From NCBI GenBank assembly GCA_021808055.1, contig JAKBCH010000064.1, forward strand, positions 1-9,624: a DNA stretch of 9,624 nt, written 5' to 3'. The DNA is from Pseudomonadota bacterium (GTDB lineage: Bacteria > Pseudomonadota > Alphaproteobacteria > Acetobacterales > Acetobacteraceae). The notes beneath the pieces are model-generated. The model made no database searches and had not been told where the DNA came from. It saw only the letters and a program-made list of their open reading frames with translations. A program made the translations under genes and the position numbers. Shown in pieces: positions 6,361 through 9,624 of this stretch; position 1 is the first letter of the stretch, and each line of letters opens with the position of its first letter.

Positions 6361-6403
6361 TCTGAATCCGCCTCTATATCAAAAAGTTAGAGGGCAATTC
6401 AGA
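6361..6403. repeat. Palindrome B in the same spacer
   Basis: TCTGAAT (6361-6367) pairs with ATTCAGA (6397-6403). After a three-base mismatch, CCTCTA (6371-6376) pairs with TAGAGG (6388-6393). The centre is AT-rich (about 6376-6388). It abuts palindrome A and overlaps palindrome C by two bases, so A, B and C form a continuous array. Confidence 0.45.
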
Positions 6404-6440
6404 CTTCAGATCCGCTCGCTTTGCAAGCGGATCTGAAGTC
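6402..6440. repeat. Palindrome C: 15-bp perfect inverted repeat upstream of the Fur-family gene
   Basis: GACTTCAGATCCGCT (6402-6416) and AGCGGATCTGAAGTC (6426-6440) are perfect inverted copies, and two further pairs form after one mismatch. This is the longest perfect stem in the window. No T-tract follows on either strand, so a terminator is unlikely. TTAGAG (6387-6392) and CTCTAA (6447-6452) flank it as a further inverted pair, giving a 66-bp nested structure. It ends 52 bases before the Fur-family ATG, where an operator or a small non-autonomous repeat element would both be plausible. Confidence 0.65.
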
Positions 6441-6492
6441 ATCGCACTCTAAGGCTGGACCGGATTTAAAGTTTGGGCCACAAGGCTCCACG

Positions 6493-6900
6493 ATGGATAT
6501 AAGCATCGAGCGCCTGTGCATAGAGAACGGGCTGAAGATGACAGCTCCGCGCCGGGTGATTGCGCGGGTGTTATCGGAGGCAACCGACCACCCCGATGTG
6601 GAGGAGCTGCATCGGCGCGCCAACCGTATCGATAACCGTATTTCATTGGCCACTGTATACCGCACCGTCCGCCTGCTGGAAGCCAAAGGCATCCTCTCCC
6701 GCCGGGATTTAGGCAGCCGCCGCGCGCGGTATGAGCCGAGCGGGGAAGCCAACCATTTTCACCTTGTCGATAAAAGCACCAGCGATGTCATCGAATTCGA
6801 GGCCCCTGAGGTTGAGCAAGCCCTGCGCGCAATCGCCCGGGCCCGAGGGCTAGAGATTGATGTGATCAAAATCGAGCTGTTCGGGCGACCCGTCACATGA
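6493..6900 (+). CDS. Fur-family metal-responsive transcriptional regulator
   Basis: This is a 135-residue Fur-superfamily repressor with a winged-helix DNA-binding domain (about 1-82) and a metal-binding dimerisation domain (about 83-135). Landmarks are GLKMTAPRRVIARVL (13-27), DHPDVEEL (32-39), the recognition region ISLATVYRTVRLLEAKGIL (50-68), RARYE (77-81), NHFHLVD (87-93), VIEF (99-102) and LELFG-like IELFG (127-131). It lacks the CXXC zinc motifs of E. coli Fur, as alphaproteobacterial Fur/Mur do. Compared with E. coli Fur, H88, H90, E81 and E108 are kept, but H87, D89 and H125 are Asn, Phe and Ile. ATG 6493 is chosen because AAGG (6482-6485) lies upstream and the family N-terminus begins here; the frame is open back to TTG 6421 within palindrome C. 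Fur, Mur or Irr-like specificity is undecided. The stop overlaps the next gene by ATGA. Confidence 0.88.
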   Translation: MDISIERLCIENGLKMTAPRRVIARVLSEATDHPDVEELHRRANRIDNRISLATVYRTVRLLEAKGILSRRDLGSRRARYEPSGEANHFHLVDKSTSDVIEFEAPEVEQALRAIARARGLEIDVIKIELFGRPVT

Positions 6901-7733
6901 ATCAGACTGTTATCCCGGAACTGCCCCGCTTTACCATTGGCAACGCCGCCCCCGGCTTTGCCGAGCTGCGCGCCGGCAATCTTGGTGTGCGGCTGGCCAC
7001 CACTCAGGCAGAGCTCATCGCCGCACAGGCCCTGCGCTACCGCGTATTCTACGAGGAAATGGGCGCCAAGGCGGATGCCGCCACCCTGGCCGCGAAGCTG
7101 GACCAGGATGAGTTCGACGCCATCGCCGACCATCTTCTGGTGGTGGACCACGATTTTGGCGAAGGCGCGGAAAGCGTGGTGGGCACCTACCGGCTCATCC
7201 GGCAGGAGGCGGCGGATGCCTTTGGCCGTTTTTATTCCGAGGGTGAGTACGACATCACGGCGCTGAAAAACTTCTCTGGCCGCAAGCTGGAACTGGGGCG
7301 CAGCTGCACCGCCGCCGCTTACCGCAGCCGCATGGTGCTGCAACTGCTCTGGCGCGGCATCGCGGCATATGTGTTCCATTATGGCATTGAGCTGATGTTT
7401 GGCTGCGCCTCGCTCAACGGCACCAACCCGGATACCCTGGCCGAGGAGCTGACCTATCTCACCACGCACCACAACGCGCCAGAAACCATCCGCCCGGTTG
7501 CCTTGGCCGAGCGTTATGTGGAAATGCGCCGCCTGCCGCCTGAATCGATCAACCCCAAACAGGCATTGATGCGCCTACCACCGCTGATTAAAGGCTATTT
7601 GCGGCTTGGCGGCTTTGTGGGCGAGGGTGCGGTGATCGACAGCCAGTTCAACACCACAGATATCGCCATCGTCGTGCAGACCGACGTGGTCACCGAAAAA
7701 TATTATCGCCATTACGAGCGGGATTCCCGCTAA
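6897..7733 (+). CDS. olsB: OlsB-like L-ornithine N-alpha-acyltransferase (GNAT fold, hemolysin-like family)
   Basis: OlsB transfers a 3-hydroxyacyl chain from acyl carrier protein to the alpha-amino group of ornithine, giving lyso-ornithine lipid, which OlsA then acylates to the membrane lipid. The 278-residue product follows the family order: QALRYRVFYEEMGA (44-57), DHLLVVD (78-84), VVGTYRLIRQ (94-103), ELGRSC (132-137), LLWRGIAAYVFH (150-161), MFGCASL (167-173), and LPPLIKGYLRLGGFVGEGA (227-245) followed by FNTTDIAIVV (251-260). ATG 6897 overlaps the regulator's stop (ATGA), so translation is probably coupled. No olsA is visible here, so it must lie elsewhere if the pathway is complete. A related acyltransferase of this family acting on another amine cannot be ruled out. 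Confidence 0.86.
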   Translation: MNQTVIPELPRFTIGNAAPGFAELRAGNLGVRLATTQAELIAAQALRYRVFYEEMGAKADAATLAAKLDQDEFDAIADHLLVVDHDFGEGAESVVGTYRLIRQEAADAFGRFYSEGEYDITALKNFSGRKLELGRSCTAAAYRSRMVLQLLWRGIAAYVFHYGIELMFGCASLNGTNPDTLAEELTYLTTHHNAPETIRPVALAERYVEMRRLPPESINPKQALMRLPPLIKGYLRLGGFVGEGAVIDSQFNTTDIAIVVQTDVVTEKYYRHYERDSR

Positions 7734-7755
7734 GGCGCAAAACGGGAGCCGGAGC

Positions 7756-7770
7756 CCCGGAAAAACCGGG
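7756..7770 (+). other. Small hairpin between olsB and sspB
   Basis: CCCGG (7756-7760) and CCGGG (7766-7770) form a five-pair stem around an AAAAA loop. No T-tract follows, so termination is doubtful. It sits about 20 bases upstream of the sspB start and could be an mRNA processing or stability element. Confidence 0.3.
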
Positions 7771-7790
7771 ACTTGAAGGGATTTGGAGCT

Positions 7791-8291
7791 ATGGCCGAAG
7801 ACGATCTGAACACACCCGAATCGCTGCTGCCCTATGATGAATGGACGCAGGATGCGCTGCGCCAGGTGGTGGTTAGCGCGCTGCACCATGTGGCGGCGGC
7901 GGGCCTGCCCGGCGGGCATCATTTCTACATCAGCTTCAAAACTGAATACCCCGGCGTTTCCATCCCGGACCGGCTAAAAGCCCAGTATCCGGACGAAATG
8001 ACCATCGTGCTGCAACACCAGTTCCACGGACTCTCCGTGGATGATGATGTTCTCTCCGTCGGGCTCAGCTTTTCCGGCATTCCCACCACCCTCATCATCC
8101 CCATCGCCGCCATCACCAGCTTCGCGGACCCGGAAGTGCGTTTTGGCCTGCAATTCCATGTGGACGTGCCAGAGCCTATAAAAGTGGCCGATATTCCAGA
8201 AGCACAGGGCGATGATGTGCCCGCACGCGCGGCGGATGGCCCCGCCGACGTGGTGAGCCTGGATGCCTTCCGCCGCCGCCAGAAAGACTGA
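7791..8291 (+). CDS. sspB: SspB-family ClpXP adaptor protein (alphaproteobacterial type)
   Basis: SspB tethers ssrA-tagged proteins from stalled ribosomes to the ClpX unfoldase and so speeds their degradation. The 166-residue protein shows the alpha-type core: LPYDEWTQDALRQVV (13-27), ALHHVAAAGLPGGHHFYISF (30-49), GVSIPDRLKAQYPDEMTIVLQ (55-75), a strand pair ending SFSGIP (93-98), and ITSFADPEVRFGLQF (108-122). A low-complexity acidic linker (about 125-150) leads to VVSLDAFRRR (154-163), which matches the position of the ClpX-docking tail in the family. ATG 7791 is chosen over the in-frame TTG 7773, whose extra six residues are not conserved. GAAGGG (7775-7780) is the probable ribosome binding site, since GGAG (7785-7788) is too close. 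The fumarase gene starts 6 bases after its stop. Confidence 0.92.
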   Translation: MAEDDLNTPESLLPYDEWTQDALRQVVVSALHHVAAAGLPGGHHFYISFKTEYPGVSIPDRLKAQYPDEMTIVLQHQFHGLSVDDDVLSVGLSFSGIPTTLIIPIAAITSFADPEVRFGLQFHVDVPEPIKVADIPEAQGDDVPARAADGPADVVSLDAFRRRQKD

Positions 8292-8297
8292 AAAGCC

Positions 8298-9624
8298 ATG
8301 AACGCCCCCCTGAAACAGAGCCCCTATTTCGCCTATTCGCCCATGTTTCCGCTGGGCGAGGACGATACGAAGTACCGCAAGCTCGATATAGCGGGGGTTT
8401 CCACCATAGAGGTGGACGGCAAAACCGTTCTTAAAATTACCGAGGGCGCGCTGGCTGAGCTGGCGTTCCAGGCTTATCATGATATCTCGCATCTGCTCCG
8501 CCCGGCGCATTTGCAGCAGCTCGCCAATATCCTGAAAGACCCCGAGGCCAGCGAGAACGACCGTTACGTGGCCATGGAGTTTCTGAAAAACGCCACCATC
8601 GCCGCCAAGGGCATTCTGCCGATGTGCCAGGATACCGGCACCGCCCTGGTGTTCGGCAAAAAAGGCCAGCGCGTATGGGTTGAAGGCAATGAGGAAGAAG
8701 CCTTATCATGGGGTGTCGCGCGCACCTACACCGAAACCAATCTGCGCTATTCGCAAATGGCGCCGCTCTCAATGTTCGAAGAAAAGAACACCGGTAATAA
8801 CCTGCCCGTGCAGTTCGATATCATGGCCGCCCCTGGTGAGCATCATGCGGATGAGTTCCACCTGCAATTCATCGCCAAGGGCGGTGGCTCAGCCAATAAA
8901 ACCTATCTGTTCCAGGAAACCCGCGCGGTTTTAACGCCGGAGAAAATCTACGCCTTCATCGAAGCCAAGATCAAAACCCTCGGCACCTCCGCCTGCCCGC
9001 CCTACCATCTGGCGATTGTCATCGGCGGCACCTCGGCTGAGCTTTGCCTGAAAACCGTCAAGCTCGCCTCCACCAAATATTACGACAATCTGCCCACCAG
9101 CGGCGATGCCACCGGCCACGCCTTCCGGGACCTGGAGATGGAGCGGCAGGTGTTGGAAATTTCCCGTAAAATCGGCATCGGTGCGCAGTTTGGTGGCAAA
9201 TATTTCTGCCATGATGTGAGGGTTATCCGCCTGGCCCGGCATGGCGCGTCTTTGCCCATCGGCATCGGCGTGTCTTGCTCAGCCGACAGGCAGGTGAAGG
9301 CCAAAATCACGCCCCAAGGCGTGTTCCTGGAACAGCTTGAAACCAACCCGGCCAGATATCTGCCAGAGATCACGGATGAGCATCTGGGCGGCGAGGTTGT
9401 CGCCATCGACCTCACCCGCCCGATGCCGGAAATTCTGGCGCAGCTTTCCAAACACCCCGTCAAAACCCGCGTGGCCCTCACCGGCACCATCGTGGTGGCG
9501 CGGGATATCGCCCATGCCAAGCTGCAGGAGCGACTGGACCGTGGCGAGGGCATGCCCGATTACATGAAGAACCACCCGGTTTATTACGCCGGACCCGCAA
9601 AAACTCCGGAAGGCATGGCCACTG
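8298..9624 (+). CDS. fumA: Class I fumarate hydratase (iron-sulfur, FumA type), 3' end outside window
   Basis: Class I fumarase hydrates fumarate to L-malate in the TCA cycle using an oxygen-sensitive [4Fe-4S] cluster. From ATG 8298 the frame stays open for 442 codons to the window edge; the family usually has about 540-550 residues, so roughly 100 are missing. The three cluster cysteines are visible: Cys110 in LPMCQDTGT, Cys233 in SACPPYHLA and Cys327 in GVSCSADRQ. Other landmarks are [11 protein letters not shown] (194-204), [10 protein letters not shown] (243-252), [18 protein letters not shown] (295-312) and the C-terminal domain opening with [16 protein letters not shown] (394-409) and [19 protein letters not shown] (419-437), which marks a two-domain enzyme. 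It starts 6 bases after sspB, with only a weak GAAAAG site, so coupled translation is likely. Confidence 0.95.
   Translation, partial: MNAPLKQSPYFAYSPMFPLGEDDTKYRKLDIAGVSTIEVDGKTVLKITEGALAELAFQAYHDISHLLRPAHLQQLANILKDPEASENDRYVAMEFLKNATIAAKGILPMCQDTGTALVFGKKGQRVWVEGNEEEALSWGVARTYTETNLRYSQMAPLSMFEEKNTGNNLPVQFDIMAAPGEHHADEFHLQFIAKGGGSANKTYLFQETRAVLTPEKIYAFIEAKIKTLGTSACPPYHLAIVIGGTSAELCLKTVKLASTKYYDNLPTSGDATGHAFRDLEMERQVLEISRKIGIGAQFGGKYFCHDVRVIRLARHGASLPIGIGVSCSADRQVKAKITPQGVFLEQLETNPARYLPEITDEHLGGEVVAIDLTRPMPEILAQLSKHPVKTRVALTGTIVVARDIAHAKLQERLDRGEGMPDYMKNHPVYYAGPAKTPEGMAT

Noticed and set aside
6402..6440. Intrinsic terminator for a transcript reading through the spacer
   Set aside because: The stem is strong but no T-tract follows on either strand, and it lies upstream of both flanking genes, not downstream.
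6421..6492. Longer N-terminus of the Fur-family protein starting at TTG 6421
   Set aside because: The extra 24 residues are encoded by palindrome C and following spacer, have no family resemblance, and ATG 6493 has a suitable upstream AAGG.
7773..7790. TTG 7773 as the sspB start
   Set aside because: It adds six residues that do not fit the family, and ATG 7791 has GAAGGG at a workable distance.
1..9624. Mobile element, CRISPR array, tRNA or defence cluster
   Set aside because: I looked for direct repeat arrays, transposase-like proteins, terminal repeats with target duplications and tRNA-like cloverleaf segments and found none that stand up.

Overview
The window is an ordinary housekeeping stretch of an alphaproteobacterial chromosome. 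GC content is high (roughly 60% by eye) and uniform. The S21 protein, the CXXC-less alphaproteobacterial-type Fur, the COQ9 homologue beside rpsU, the alpha-type SspB and the ornithine-lipid acyltransferase together suggest Rhodospirillales, most likely an Acetobacteraceae relative such as Acidocella or Acidiphilium. The family-level placement is inference from remembered protein sequences, not from a search.

Layout. (1) 2-2010, + strand: the 3' end of infB, then rbfA and a full-length Sua5-type threonylcarbamoyl-AMP synthase in a tightly overlapping run (translation initiation, 30S maturation, tRNA t6A modification). (2) 2161-4465, + strand: galU and a phosphogluco/phosphomannomutase, 22 bp apart, forming a hexose-1-phosphate to UDP-glucose module for envelope polysaccharides. 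(3) 4484-5610, - strand: def (peptide deformylase) followed by a COQ9-family ubiquinone protein, overlapping at their junction and convergent with the mutase gene. (4) 5754-5957, + strand: rpsU, divergent from def, with two consecutive hairpin terminators. (5) 6065-6313, - strand: a small TusA/SirA-fold protein. (6) 6314-6492: a 179-bp spacer between this gene and a divergent Fur-family regulator, packed with three consecutive palindromes. (7) 6493-7733, + strand: the Fur-family regulator and an OlsB-like acyltransferase overlapping by ATGA. (8) 7791-9624, + strand: sspB (ClpXP adaptor) and a class I fumarase cut off by the window end.

I see no prophage, insertion sequence, CRISPR array, toxin-antitoxin or defence locus, tRNA or rRNA, and nothing that convincingly looks like an undescribed system. 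The strongest leads are the triple palindrome upstream of the Fur-family gene, the altered metal-ligand set of that regulator together with its translational coupling to a membrane-lipid gene, and a weak antisense ORF downstream of the Sua5 gene. The gene-free stretches are 2011-2160 (a hairpin and the galU ribosome binding site), 5611-5753 (rpsU/def divergent promoters) and 6314-6492 (palindromes); none exceeds 300 bp.
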